DNA from: Phallusia mammillata
Lineage: Eukaryota; Chordata; Ascidiacea; Phlebobranchia; Ascidiidae
NCBI GenBank assembly: GCA_003260075.1
Contig: QLIY01000294.1
Span: 62,001-126,000, forward strand
Direction: 5' to 3'
DNA length: 64,000 nucleotides
This document shows positions 31,856 through 43,472 of the stretch, in pieces; the stretch's first letter is position 1, and every line of letters begins with the position of its first letter. The notes under the pieces are model-generated. The model searched no databases. It was not told the DNA's origin and saw only the letters and a list, made by a program, of their open reading frames with translations. A program made the translations under genes and the position numbers.

Positions 31856-32665
31856 CATTAAAGGAAGTCATTTCACCATGAGGGAAAACGTGGGTTGCAG
31901 GGGACAATCATTTCCTGCATGAAACGCAATGAGACAATCATAAACGTAATTAAAAATTTTGCTGACAGTTTTTGTTGGAACTCCTCCGCTAGGATTTATA
32001 GGTACTTACGCATCCACCAAAATAATTTATCAAATATTGAGTTGCTTTTTTTCTATCAACGTGAGTAGTTTAGTTTTTGTTTCGCTTTTCTAAATTCTTT
32101 TAAATTCACTCCTTGGCCAACAGACGCAATAGTGTCATGTTTACCGGGTAATGGTTGAACAATAGACATGTGACAAGTAGAGGCAGTGGTATTACACTTA
32201 TCTGTTTTGCAACAATAAGTACAGAACGAACTGGTTTGATCCGAGATGGATTGTGTTGATCTGCCAGATAATCACGTATTCTAAATTATTTGAAACTGAA
32301 ATATAAGTTGGTTTTCTTTGCAAGTAATTTTCTTCTTACATTGCTTAAAACTCTTTGATATCTTCTGTAAATACGCCGTATGACAGTTTTGCAGTTATTA
32401 TGGACAAAGAGTGAGTTTAGTGCTGATTGCATTCTTGCATTGTGTGAATGAAAATTACCTACTTTGTTTGGCATACACTCCTGTATTCTACCGTTCACAT
32501 TGCAGTCTGCAAAACTGCCAAGACCCTGACACGCCATACATAGTAAAGCTGCAATAAAAATGCAAGATCAAGAAATTGATAGTAATGTAAATCTACTGAA
32601 ATACGAACGAACATAAATTCGATTTCGCTGAAAAGCAAAGCAAAATGTCGTAATTAAAATCTCAT
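31220..32665 (-). pseudogene. Ly6/uPAR-sushi-vWA gene copy A (inverted, inactivated)
   Basis: The exon order matches the plus-strand copies. Lesions: the first exon reads M-R-F then stops (ATG at 32663-32665). Exon 2 (32463-32548) is open and encodes the first finger (C-M-A-C-Q-G...D-C-N-V-N-G-R-I-Q-E-C-M-P-N). Exon 3 has lost its acceptor (ccag to ccat) and one T, shifting the frame. Exon 4 has TGA for Arg (N-T-stop-L-S-G-R-S-T). The sushi exon lacks one base after C-P-L-Q-P-T and is interrupted by a 60-base G-run (31794-31853). Downstream vWA-like pieces (about 31445-31530 and 31230-31299) read L-I-H-V-S-I-P and S-V-V-A-E-N. Its closest relative is copy D, including upstream sequence, but in opposite orientation. 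Confidence 0.75.
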
Positions 32666-34083
32666 CTTTGCAAAGCAGGTACAGGTATAGAATAAATACA
32701 TTTTGCCGTTAAACCCAAGCCGCTGGGCAATAAAACTAATATTAAACGTACAATCAAACAGATATGTTATTTGCGGTCTCTTTTTTAAACCATTTAACTG
32801 CATTATTGGGCAACCTTTTTTGTAGTTGACTCTTTGGCAGATGTTAAAAATCAAATAAACCCATAATTTTCGCTTATAAATCAACTAGAGTCATGTGGCT
32901 GGGCTTTGAACAACAATACCTGTACTGTTGCGTCAAAGCAACATGTATGTTCGTAACAAACTTTCAACGGTTTCCCAGCTGTCTGTACAAAAACCTCATG
33001 CAATTTGCCCTGAGGATAGTTATGTTAAGTTAGTCGCTTTGAAGGTACGCTAATTTCTTGCGTCATTTACTGCTACCAGATTATGTACATATAGCCTTGT
33101 TTTTTGTTATGTTGGCAGTGTTGTTTACCGGTGAGTTGTAAAGTACGCTTGTTCAATGCAGTTCCTTTTGAGCTGCCAGATTACTGTTGTTTTGGCAGTT
33201 GAATATGTTAGACTTATGTTTTGTGTGTTAGTTTTATTGAAATCACTTCGTCGAGTTTTGTTTATAGACAGGTTTTATGTTCATGATAATTTAACTTTAG
33301 CTGAAAGTCATAATTCTCACACAAAAGCAATTAGCAAACTGGTGAACTCACGCAATAATTAGCATAAGCTTTAAAAAATAATGTACATTAATATTATACT
33401 CTGAAGCAAGTGGCGTTATAGGATAGCTCAAATAGTTACTTTAGACTAGAAAATGCAAACTAGAAACTTTACAAGTACATTCAAACAATAGTTGATTTTC
33501 ACCGCAAACTATACGACCACCGAACAGGTTAAAGCTCAAAAGATTTCCAGTTAGTTTAAGCTATTTTTTAAAGTTGAGGCAAAATCAGGACTGACAATCC
33601 CGCAACAAATCTGTATAGGTTCGTTTGAAAAAAAAATGTAAAAAGAATTACTTTTTTTAATGATTTGTAATGCTTTTCGCCCAAAACTGTTAGTTTATGT
33701 TACCGACAAATAAAAACGGTTCATTAATTTTATGGCAGGTAAAATGCAGGTAAAATATAATATTGCACATTACACTAATATGTCAGGAACAAATTACAAA
33801 ACCGTAATGTTTAAATCAGTATTATTATCGTTAACCAGGTAATCGCAGAGTCGCGAACAGAAATGTATTGGCACATAATGCCAACTTTTGACTTTCAATA
33901 AAACTTTTCCGATATTCCATATTTCACGAAAATTTTCACATAGGCTACCTAATAAATTGCATACGATGTGAGAACCGCTTTGGACAATAATATGCAATTT
34001 GCTAGTCTTTAATCGCATTGTGAACCACATACGTTTTTATTTCCAGAGGCGTGATCACTGTTAAAACCTGCCAATGTGCAAAA
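32666..34083. other. intergenic interval between divergent copies A and B
   Basis: The first 250 bp are homologous, in reverse, to the DNA upstream of copy D (45780-45970) and so probably carry the old shared promoter. Nothing else is supported. Confidence 0.5.
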
Positions 34084-37000
34084 ATGATAATTTTTCGTTT
34101 AGTTTATGTTGCAATAATTTGTTTGAATTTTGGTCAAGTTTCAGGTAAGAATTTGTTCTAGCAAAATTTAGGTTAAAAGAATATATTTTTGTGTTACGAT
34201 ATTAGTTACGTGCTTAATGAGTTGCAGCCACATAATAATTGCTACTTTGATACTAAATTGATATTTCGCAGGTAAAGCATGTAAGAAAAAACGTAATGAC
34301 CTCAAATCGCTCCAGCTTTTAGCTTTTATATGTGATACGTGCCTCAGTCATGGTGGGTGCAGTGCTGGATTAACCATTAGACAAAGTAGGCACGTGCCTA
34401 CAGGCCAGTCAAAAATCCAGGCGGCATTAAAATCAATAGAACACTGATAATTCTAATTTTTTAGTTGGCAACCCTGATTTTCTGGCCACTTATAAAATGT
34501 GCCTACAGGCCAGCAGACCCTTAATCCGGCACTGGGTGGGTGTTAATTTTACATTTTTTTAAACAAACTCTTGTTATAAACTTTCGAAGGCTTGAAATGT
34601 ATTACGTGTCAGGGATCGACAAGTTTTGAAGACTGCGATGTGAACGGACAAATTATGGAATGCATGCCAAACCAAGTGGGACACACATTTTACATTACGA
34701 CTTTCGAATAAGTGTACACATAATTAGTTGTTTTCATAGACGTGCTTGTGTATATTTTACTATAGTTATATCAATTTCATAATTCATTCAGGACTTTTGC
34801 GAAACCGTTGTAAGGCGCATCTCTAAAGATAGTCAGCTGATTTTCAAACAGTGCAAAGAACAAAATGCTTGCAGAGAAAATCAGTTACAGGTAAAACCTA
34901 ACCTACAGAATACCTGTTTGACATCAATTTGATAAATGACTCGTTTCAGAACACGAGATTATCCGGAAGATCAACACAATGCAACTCGCATCAAACCAGT
35001 TCTTTCTGTACTTGTTGTTGTAACACAGATATGTGTAACATCGCTGCTTCTAGATGTCATTCGGCTATTGTCCAACCATTGGCTGGTAATTTATTACATT
35101 TTGAAAAAAACTTTCGGTTTAGATTAAACCAAATTGTGAAATATGAGAACAAACAAACTAGCGAAAACGACAGAAAATGTCGTTGTACTAAAATTGGAAC
35201 CTAGCTTATTATTGTAAAAGAGAAATTGTAATGAAGAATAAAAATGTCACTCAAACTTGTAATCTAATGAACTCAAATATAGTTTGCTTTTTATGTAGGC
35301 AGTGAATGTTCAATGCAACCTACATTATTACCCCATGGAGAAGTCACGTGCTTTAATGACAACAAACCAGGTTCGGTTTGTCAGTACAAATGTTCAGATG
35401 TGGATTACTTCGTTTATCCAGTTGGTCACGAAACGAACGTTTGTAGGCGAAATGGAACATGGAAGTTTGAGACTCCATGTTGTGGAAGTAAGCAATTATA
35501 ACAAATTTAATTATGTAGCTATGGTAAGGAATTTATATCTCGTCTTGATAACCAGGAAACTGTCCTCCGTATATGGTGTACGATTTCGTCGATCTCATTC
35601 ACGTTTCAGTACCTGGTGGTCTAGAGAGAATTGTATCTGTTTTCGAAGGATTTTTTAAGTAACCATCTGAACTAACCTCAAACTATAACAAGCTAACTTT
35701 CATACTAGCCTTATGGCAAAGTATTACTAATTGTACAACCTTATTCTATTTTGCCACATGTATTAACAAATGCGACGGGGGGGGGGCGAACTAACATCTA
35801 ACTATAACAAGCTAACTTTCATATTAGCCTTATGGCAAAGTATTACCAATTGTACAACCTTATTCTATTTTGCCACATGTATTAACAAATGCGACATTTA
35901 AATATATATATTCCCATTATAGTGTCTAGTATCAAAATATTTCGGGTTGAGTTAGACATCTCTTTTCAATGAACTGTCACCTAGGGCAGTGTTTCCCAAC
36001 CTATGGGTTGCGACCCAAAGTTGGGACAAAAAAAGGTTGGGAACCACTGACCTAGGGTTCCTAACTTGCATTTTCATTGTATCTTTACGTTTTTGCACGA
36101 GTGCACACGGGCACTGCATATTGACTCATTGCGTACAGCTGTACATTATGTAGAACTTTATACAAGCCTTTTTAACAAGATTCTTCATTAGGTGAACCGG
36201 GACTAACTCGAACTTAAAAGTATTTATAGGTTGAGTCCGTGTAATGGTCTATCAATCTAATCAAACAATCAATATTTTATTTGTCACGCTTGGCATTGAA
36301 ACATTTGCATAAACAAAATAGTAACACAAGTAATATATGCGCGACCGGGCCAGTGAGAGCCAAACATCGTTTCAACTTGACATCCTTACCCAGTTAGTTC
36401 AAACTGTAAACCAAACTGTAAAAAATGGCAGTTATAATTAGCTCAGGTTTCATTTGCCTTTTAATATCATTTTGTTTCCAGTACTGAAGTTTTGGCAGAG
36501 GATTCATCAAAAGGTTCATTTGCCTTTTTTGGTGAGAAACCGATCGACTCAAGCGTGACAAAATTTAACGAATACGGGGCAAGTGACGATCGATTTCTTG
36601 CACTTTTGCGACAAAGAGCGGTTATAAGTGAAAAGGGTAAGTATAAAATGTGTTGTGCTGTACAATATTAACCTTCAGCTAATATACTACATAGGAGCCG
36701 TAAACATTGGTGCAGCAATCAAATATGCACTTGACCATCTATTGAAGCCTGAGGCTGGAATGAGAGCTGGAGTACAAAACTATAGCGATTTTTACCGGTT
36801 TTGCCTCTGATGATGATGCTGTAAAACCTGCTAATGAAGCACGACGGCTTGGTTACGAGGTAAATTTAGCATGCCAGTTTATCGTTTACCTGCATTTTAA
36901 TGCAATATATATCTGTCCGAACAGTGGTCAAATTATAACAGTCGTTTTACAATAAAACATGCATTTGAAAATTGTGCTTCTCTCAGACGTCCACATTATT

Positions 37001-37416
37001 TTTTATGTTAAACATCAGTCTATTTATTTGTAAATCTGTATGGGGACAGTATAATCTTATTTTATAATCGTGTGCTCTGCATCATTTTTTTTTTTCATTG
37101 TCTGTATCTATTCACAAACACGTGGACAAGTTTCGCTTAGTTGATGCTAGTAGCTTATATTAGCCATATATAGTCAAAAGTTACAATACAAGCGTTCTTG
37201 GTAAATTTCTCTAGGGATATATTATTACAAAAGGTTTCACTTTCATGCATTAGTATTCTTCTAGGTGATTGTCTTTTACATGGGAAAAGAAATAACCAAC
37301 TCGGAGAGGAAGCAGTTTATAGAAATTACAGAAAGGGAGGACTCTGTTTTCTACTACGACCACGTCGCGGGAAATTTCGGAGCTGACATGTGGCAATTTT
37401 TCAAAGATAATTTCTG

Positions 37417-37482
<66 letters not shown>

Positions 37483-37522
37483 TCCCTGTGATCACGTGGT
37501 ACACGAACACGATCAGACATAA
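34084..37522 (+). CDS. Ly6/uPAR-sushi-vWA protein, copy B (frameshift in the vWA part)
   Basis: A secreted or surface protein of unknown role. Exons: 34084-34144 (20-residue signal peptide), 34590-34675, 34792-34890, 34950-35085, 35299-35487, 35556-35658, 36482-36636, 36695-36859, 37265-37522; all GT-AG. Exons 2-4 make a three-finger Ly6/uPAR domain with C-x2-C start and the hallmark C-C-C-N-T-D-M-C-N end. Exon 5 is one sushi/CCP module (four Cys, conserved Trp in G-T-W-K). Exons 6-9 resemble a vWA fold (D-L-I-H-V-S, V-N-I-G-A-A-I-K-Y-A-L, V-I-V-F-Y-M, F-Y-Y-D-H-V-A-G-N-F), but the MIDAS D-x-S-x-S is missing. In exon 8 near 36776-36785 the frame shifts (net +1 or -2), giving an early TGA. The last exon is interrupted by a 60-base G gap. 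Exons 1-7 are otherwise clean. Confidence 0.75.
34360..34534. mobile_element. 175-bp non-autonomous hAT element
   Basis: Inverted ends CAGTGCTGGATTAA and TTAATCCGGCACTG are bounded by a perfect 8-bp duplication GGTGGGTG (34352-34359 and 34535-34542). It lies in intron 1 of copy B. Confidence 0.85.
35659..36481. other. intron of copy B with one assembly overlap
   Basis: About 35673-35776 is repeated at 35787-35897 around the G-run 35777-35786. The rest is AT-rich and holds the 63-bp hAT element described separately. Confidence 0.6.
35987..36049. mobile_element. 63-bp minimal hAT element
   Basis: It begins CAGTGTTTCCCAACC and ends GGTTGGGAACCACTG, with almost nothing between the ends. Perfect 8-bp target duplication ACCTAGGG at 35979-35986 and 36050-36057. 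Confidence 0.9.
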
Positions 37523-38305
37523 ACCTTGTTTACCAGTTTGTGCATGTTCTTCTATTTACGTCCAACCATGCTGTGTGGTGACAAGAAAAGGAAAATTGCA
37601 AGTTGTTTTTGAAAACAGTTCATTGATATTGATTTATCTCATTTAGCATTTTGCTCACAACGTCTTGGTCTTAAATGTGGGCATCATCATCAGCTCAACT
37701 TTTTTAAAATCCGTTAATTTTACGTCTCAATGTAATGGCAAAACTAACATGACACAGACCGCAAAGATGACAACCGGATTTGATTGAGAAAATCCGTTTT
37801 GAAACTTCTGGTGGCAAAAGTCTATTTACATTAGAGTTAAGTTCACGTATTGACCTGGTCACCTACCTCGCTTGTCCAAAGGGAGTGTGTAGTTTGGTGG
37901 TCAGTTAAGTGTTTATTAGAAAAGTAATACAACCTTCAGAAATGTGGAAGCTTCTTGTTGAAATGGTATGAGGTGATGACAATGCGTTAGACTTTTTATG
38001 CTTCTGGCCTGTTTGGTTTTCACTGTGGCCCATGGAAAGCCCGTTTCGGTTGGTATTTAACTAAGTTCAAATTAAATTTCTGCTACCATTACTTTAGGCC
38101 AGTCGGCAACCGCTGGTCCGCGGCACGGTGCCGGTTCACGAGGAGTTCGTTACCGGGTCATATAATTTTTCAGGTAAATGGCTTTTAAAACATTTTGTCA
38201 TTTTAAAACTCTTAAAACATGCAAAGGGTAAAGCAAGTTGGATCAAACACACTAAGCATGCATTTTTGTTGCTGTATTGTGTCGAAAAGCTCACATCGCC
38301 TAAAG

Positions 38306-38577
38306 CAGGGGTCGGCAGCCTTTTTTGCATTGCGGACCGTTTTTGTAACTGAAAGTTTATCGCGGATCGGCCATCAAAAACCTATTTATTTAGCAATAAA
38401 AACGCTTAAATCATTTTATCATCCCCGGGGTACATGGTTAAAGTAGATCGATCCAACGCACAATTTTATTAAGCGAGAGTCTTTAAGTCTGGATTCTTGT
38501 CGTGTATTGTAACCATCTATTGTTTTTATTTTTGTTAATACGGTTATCAATAAACTTTTTTGGTTGTAAGTTTTTGT
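38306..38577. mobile_element. hAT 5' end, truncated by a gap
   Basis: It starts CAGGGGTCGGCAGCC followed by a T-rich, gcggaccg-containing stretch, as in common hAT termini. The matching right end is missing because the 73-base G-run begins at 38578. Confidence 0.4.
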
Positions 38578-38653
<76 letters not shown>

Positions 38654-38663
38654 TTCTCTCTTT

Positions 38664-39330
38664 TACATAGCTTTGATGTGTATGACGAGTCAGTGATCGA
38701 CAAGTTATGAAGGGGAATGCTGACCAAACCAATTGATATAGTCAGGATTGAAAGAATTTAACATATTGTCATGTTTGGTATTAATTCCATAGCGATTTTT
38801 TTGCATCTGATTACGTTAGTAACCGTATACTATATTTAAAAAAATGTAGCTTTCGGCAACCAATTTCTTCTAAGCACTGCTACATGCAGCTTATAAAACA
38901 TTTAAAAGAACAACGCCTAATGGATAAAATACAATTACATTACTATTTGAAGCATCTAACCCAAATCGCCCCATCTTGTACAGAACTCTTGCAAAAGGGG
39001 GGGGGGACAACCAATTTCTTCTAAGCACTGCTACATGCAGCTTATAAAACATTTTAAAAGAACAACGCCTAATGGATAAAATACAATTACATTACTATTA
39101 GAAGCATCTAACCCAAATCGCCCCATCTTGTACAGAACTCTTGCAAAACTGTTATGTGACGCATCCATAAAAACGTCAGCTTAATATTGACCAATGCAAA
39201 GAAAAAAATGTTTGCAGAGAAACATTTTACAGCAAGGCCAACTAGCTGATAATAAGGAGGCCTTTGTGCAACTAATTTCAGAACACTAGTTTATATGGCA
39301 GTTCCACGCGCCCAGAGGTTGTGTCTGTAT
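38664..39330 (+). pseudogene. relic Ly6/uPAR-sushi-vWA copy
   Basis: Decayed pieces align in order with the other copies: a first-finger piece at about 38664-38710 (ctttgatgtgtatgacgagtcag, no open frame), a piece of exon 3 at about 39193-39236 (tgcaaagaaaaaaatgtttg), and a piece of exon 4 at about 39281-39310. No reading frame survives. It is also split by an overlap duplication around the G-run 38997-39006. Confidence 0.55.
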
Positions 39331-39665
39331 GTGAGGCAAAATTGTATAGTTTGGTAGGAGTTATAAGAATAAAGTCAGGAAAAAATGAAAAAATGTAACA
39401 CGACGTTATTTCTTGCATATAGTTTGGGTTAAGTTGTATGAAATAAACCGTTTACCTTTTTTTTAATCTACCGTTGTTTTAAATTCGCAAAACTTGTCTG
39501 CGTTTTTGCATCCAGTATCAGTTGCACATATTCAGGAATTCGTATATGACCTCAGGGGAAAAGATAAGATCTTAGGGAAAATGTATATGACCTCTGGGCA
39601 TCTTCAAATAATCTCAATACACATTTTAGTTGTGCAAGGTTAACACCTGTGTCTGCTGCGCAAAA

Positions 39666-41802
39666 ATGACTAATTTGAACTTGGTTGTTGCTTTGTTGAT
39701 GTGTTGGAGTTTGAGCAAAACAATAGGTAAACCTGGTAATGCTATAAAATGTTATGATTTGTAAAATTATTGTCAAATGAAATACAGTATTGAGAGAAAT
39801 ATTAAAGTTTAACTCTCTTTATGGTGGGCAAAAATCCCATTTTTGCACTTACCAAGTTTTGTAGCTTGCTTATAAATATTCTTCAATAAACATTGGTATG
39901 TTTCAAGCTTCTTACATTATTTGTGCATTGCGTCTTGCCTGTTTGACAATATTAAATTTTTATCGAACAATTTTTTACGTAGCATTGAAATGTATGACGT
40001 GTCAGGGATCAACAAGCTTTGAAGACTGTGATGTGAACGGGAGAATTAGGGAATGCATGCAAAACCAAGTAAATATTTATATTTTCTCTTTCGGAAGTAA
40101 CACATGTGACAAAAATGGACAATTGTAATAGAATAAAGTAAACAATGTGTGTTAGCCAGGTTTTGAATTTCTTTTCAGAAATCATGTGAAACCGCTGTAC
40201 GGCGCATCAACGAAGATTTTCAGATTATTTTTAAACGATGTAAGGAGAAAATTGCTTGCAGGTCAGGTCAGCTGCAGGTAAAATGGTAGTTTTTTAATGT
40301 GATCAAACGAAATAGTATTACTGCATACTGGTACAGAATACGAGACGGTCCGGAAGATCAACACAATGCAACTCGGATCAAACCAGTTCGTTATGTACTT
40401 GTTGTTGTGATACAGATATGTGTAACATCGCTGCCGCTACATGTCTCCCGTCTATTGTACAACCATTACCAGGTAGAGTAACTGGATTTGGTAATTCCTG
40501 ATCTTTGCATAATCGTACAAAACGACGAAAATATAAATGATTTGTATAATGTGGTACGACTTAACTAATCGTCAATGGGAAAATTAAAAATATTACCCAA
40601 AAAAGAAAAAGAACATGGCAAAATAAGTAGAAAACGACTTGAATTTGGAAAAGATTTCCATAGTGTGAAAAATTGTTTTACATGTTGACTTTCATATAGC
40701 TAATGATTGTCCACTGCAACCAACACACTTTTCTCATGGTAAAGTCACGTGCTTTAATGACAACAAGTCGGGTTCGGTTTGTCAATATCAATGTTCAGAT
40801 GTGGATTACTTTGTTTACCCAATTGGTCACGAAACAAACGTTTGCAGAAGCAACGGAACATGGAAACACGAGACTCCATGTTGTGGAAGTACGTTTTGAA
40901 TCAATTAGATTATAGTTGGTAAATTTTAATGTCATGATAATTAGGAAGTTGTCCTCCATATTTGGTGATGGACTTCGGATGTGTAATTCATGCCTCGATA
41001 CCGGGTGGTCGTGAGTTTATCATTTCGGTATTCAAAGGATTTTTTAGGTGATTTGTTGATAAAAAAACGCATTTTAAAGCAATTAATTAGGTGTCATTTT
41101 AAGAAACTGTAGGTAAGTCGTAATTTATAACTTGCAGTTGTTGCTGAAGATGCAGTCAAAGTCTCCTTTGTATTTTTTGGAGAAAAACCAAATCTAGTGT
41201 AGTCAATTTCAATGAATATGGGACAAGCAAAATTCGATTTATTGAGCTGATCCGAGAGAAAGCAATAGAGCAACCAAAAGGCATGTAGAAAAATAGGCTA
41301 TATAGCCCACATCTTAATCTTTGACGCTGTTTTGATTAGAATCCGTGAACATTGGTACAGCTATTAATTACGCACTTAACAACCTAATGACATCTAATGC
41401 CGGTATGAGAGATGGGAGAGTAAAAAAAGCGATTGCAATTTTTACCGACCACGTTTCGGATGATGATGCCGTTTCAGCCGCCATACCTATTTCGCGGCCT
41501 AAAATTAGTAAGTTTGTTTTTATGAGAACAAACATTAGTATAAAACGTTGTGTTTATGACTGACAAATTACATCATTTCTTTAATTGTCAGATTTTTTTC
41601 TTAGGTGATTATTTTTTACGAGGGAAAGCCAGCAAGCAGTAACGAACGGAAGCAATTTGATGAAATTGCAGGAAAAACAGGTTCTGTTTTCTACTACGAC
41701 CGTGTTGCGGGAAATTTCGGAGTCAGTAGTTGGCAATTTCTGAATGATAATTTCTGTACGGAACCATGTGATCACGTGGTACACGAACATGATTCTGAAT
41801 GA
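39666..41802 (+). CDS. Ly6/uPAR-sushi protein, copy C (vWA exons decayed)
   Basis: Exons 39666-39726 (signal peptide, M-T-N-L-N-L-V-V-A-L-L), 39983-40068, 40179-40277, 40337-40472 (three-finger domain ending C-C-C-D-T-D-M-C-N), 40700-40888 (sushi) and 40945-41047 are intact, with conserved sizes (61, 86, 99, 136, 189, 103 nt) and phases identical to copy B. Splicing to the next exon (41138-41280) is out of frame and meets TGA at 41145-41147. That exon also has an internal indel near 41190, and its donor is GC (aaaag/gcatgt) instead of GT. Exon 8 (41340-41507) and exon 9 (41605-41802) are recognisable (V-N-I-G-T-A-I-N-Y-A-L; F-Y-Y-D-R-V-A-G-N-F) but do not join in phase. The likely product is a truncated Ly6-sushi protein of about 225 aa. 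Confidence 0.65.
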
Positions 41803-43384
41803 ACTTTGAACTCGATGTGTTAAAAGTTCCTGAATTTAATATGCGTTTAAAACCACTTTGCTTAACTAATCAGTCCATATAAAGCAAGACTTATGTGCTA
41901 TTGAAAACAGACCAAAGTTGTTTGGATTTATTACCGTGTTTTGCTTTATGTGAGTATAGTTTACAGTTTGATTACAAACTTTTATTAGGTCTACAAGCTT
42001 ATAGTAATCTGCATTAATTGGCTGTGGCAAACATACGTTGTTGTGCAGACAATCGTTCATACAAACGTGTTCAAACTGTAAAATATGTTGAAGAAAGCAG
42101 AAAGTGAACTAGGTAATAAATTTGTAATAAACAATATTGGTCACCACACACAACTTTCTCTCGTTTTAAAGAATCAGCAAATGACATGGTTGTGGTGAAA
42201 ATGTACTCTTTGATGTTTGACAATGTTTTTTGAAGACGGAATGCGTTGACGTAACTAAACAGGACATGGGTTTCAACACGGAGCAAGAGGAAATCTTTCC
42301 AAAAGCAGTTGTCTCAAAAGACTACTATTCAGAATTGTAAGCGGGCTCAAATTAGTGCCTGATCTCGATGCCACAAGCCAAAATCCCTGCTCAAACCCGA
42401 TTTACCAAGGTAGGTCCGAAAGTTGATGCCGAGTGTAAAAGTCGGCCCCGAATAAAGCCTGTATGAACAAAAAAGACCGGCTCCACTTACAACTCTGCTC
42501 GTATTTATTCGTTCCTCCGAAAATCGTATTGCATTTGCTTAAGAATAACAAAGGCTATAAGTTTAATTAATTTTATCGCCGCCGTCTTTCTTTTTTTGCT
42601 TATTTCGCTACAATTCTCGAAATTGTCGCTTTTCATACACAGTTCAAGGAAACAAATCGACCATCGTTAACTGTCACATAAGTTTTCTTTTTTTAGATTA
42701 TTAAGAAATTAAACTTTTCCATCTCCATATTAGAAAGTGAGTAAAGCCTGCACAGGTAAAACACGATTTTTTTATAATCTGGTTACGAATATAACAGCAA
42801 ATTGATATCAATATGAAATATATGTCTCACTTCCATTTGTCGAAACATCATGTCTCTGAACCAGTAAGATCGTCTCAGCGGATTGTTTGTTATTTTAATT
42901 TACTTAGGCACCTGTTTTGCTTGAGTAAAAAACGTCACCTTGACCGTTTTGTATAGTTTCGTGCTTATGGAAGAACTGCGTCTACGCCATGTNTAATTTA
43001 CTTAGGCACCTGCTTTGCTTGAGTAAAAAACGTCACCTTGACCGTTTTGTATGGTTTCGTGCTTGTGGAAGAACTGCGTCTACGCCATGTGTCCTGCTGT
43101 TAACTGAGTGAGGGGGGGGGGGGTTTAATTTACTTAGGCACCTGTTTTGCTTGAGTAAAAAACGTCACCTTGACCGTTTTGTATAGTTTCGTGCTTATGG
43201 AAGAACTGCGTCTACGCCATGTGTCCTGCTGTTAACTGAGTGAGGTTGATTTCAACAACAGTATTTAATATAAACAAAGAAAAGAATTTTTTTGTCTTCT
43301 GTTTCCAGGAAACTGCTTTCACTACAATGACTATTTTTAACTTAAAATCTGGAGTTAATGAACTCATTAAGGAAACCAGATAAA
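41803..43384. other. non-coding interval with a triplicated contig end
   Basis: The same 110-230 bp (taatttacttaggcacctg...) appears three times, at about 42896-42992, 42994-43111 and 43124-43245, separated by an n (42993) and a G-run (43112-43123). This is one locus assembled three times. No gene is supported. Confidence 0.7.
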
Positions 43385-43425
43385 TTAACCCTTTGAGGGT
43401 TACTGGTACATATTTGTACCACAAC
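43385..43425 (+). mobile_element. possible piggyBac-type terminus
   Basis: TTAA at 43385 is followed by CCCTTTGAGGGTTACTGG, similar to the TTAA-CCCTTT ends of piggyBac elements. TTAACCCTTT also occurs at about 50512 and 63523. No paired end or transposase is seen. Confidence 0.3.
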
Positions 43426-43472
43426 TTTGAAGCGTCGTAGAAAATTAATTTGTTGTTCGATCGGGGGGGGGG

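Noticed and set aside
31794-31858. Poly-proline proteins on the minus strand, and likewise poly-Gly/poly-Pro frames at 37419-37478 and 38578-38650
   Set aside because: They are translations of 60-73-base G-runs that behave as assembly gap symbols. The surrounding frames belong to sushi or vWA exons.
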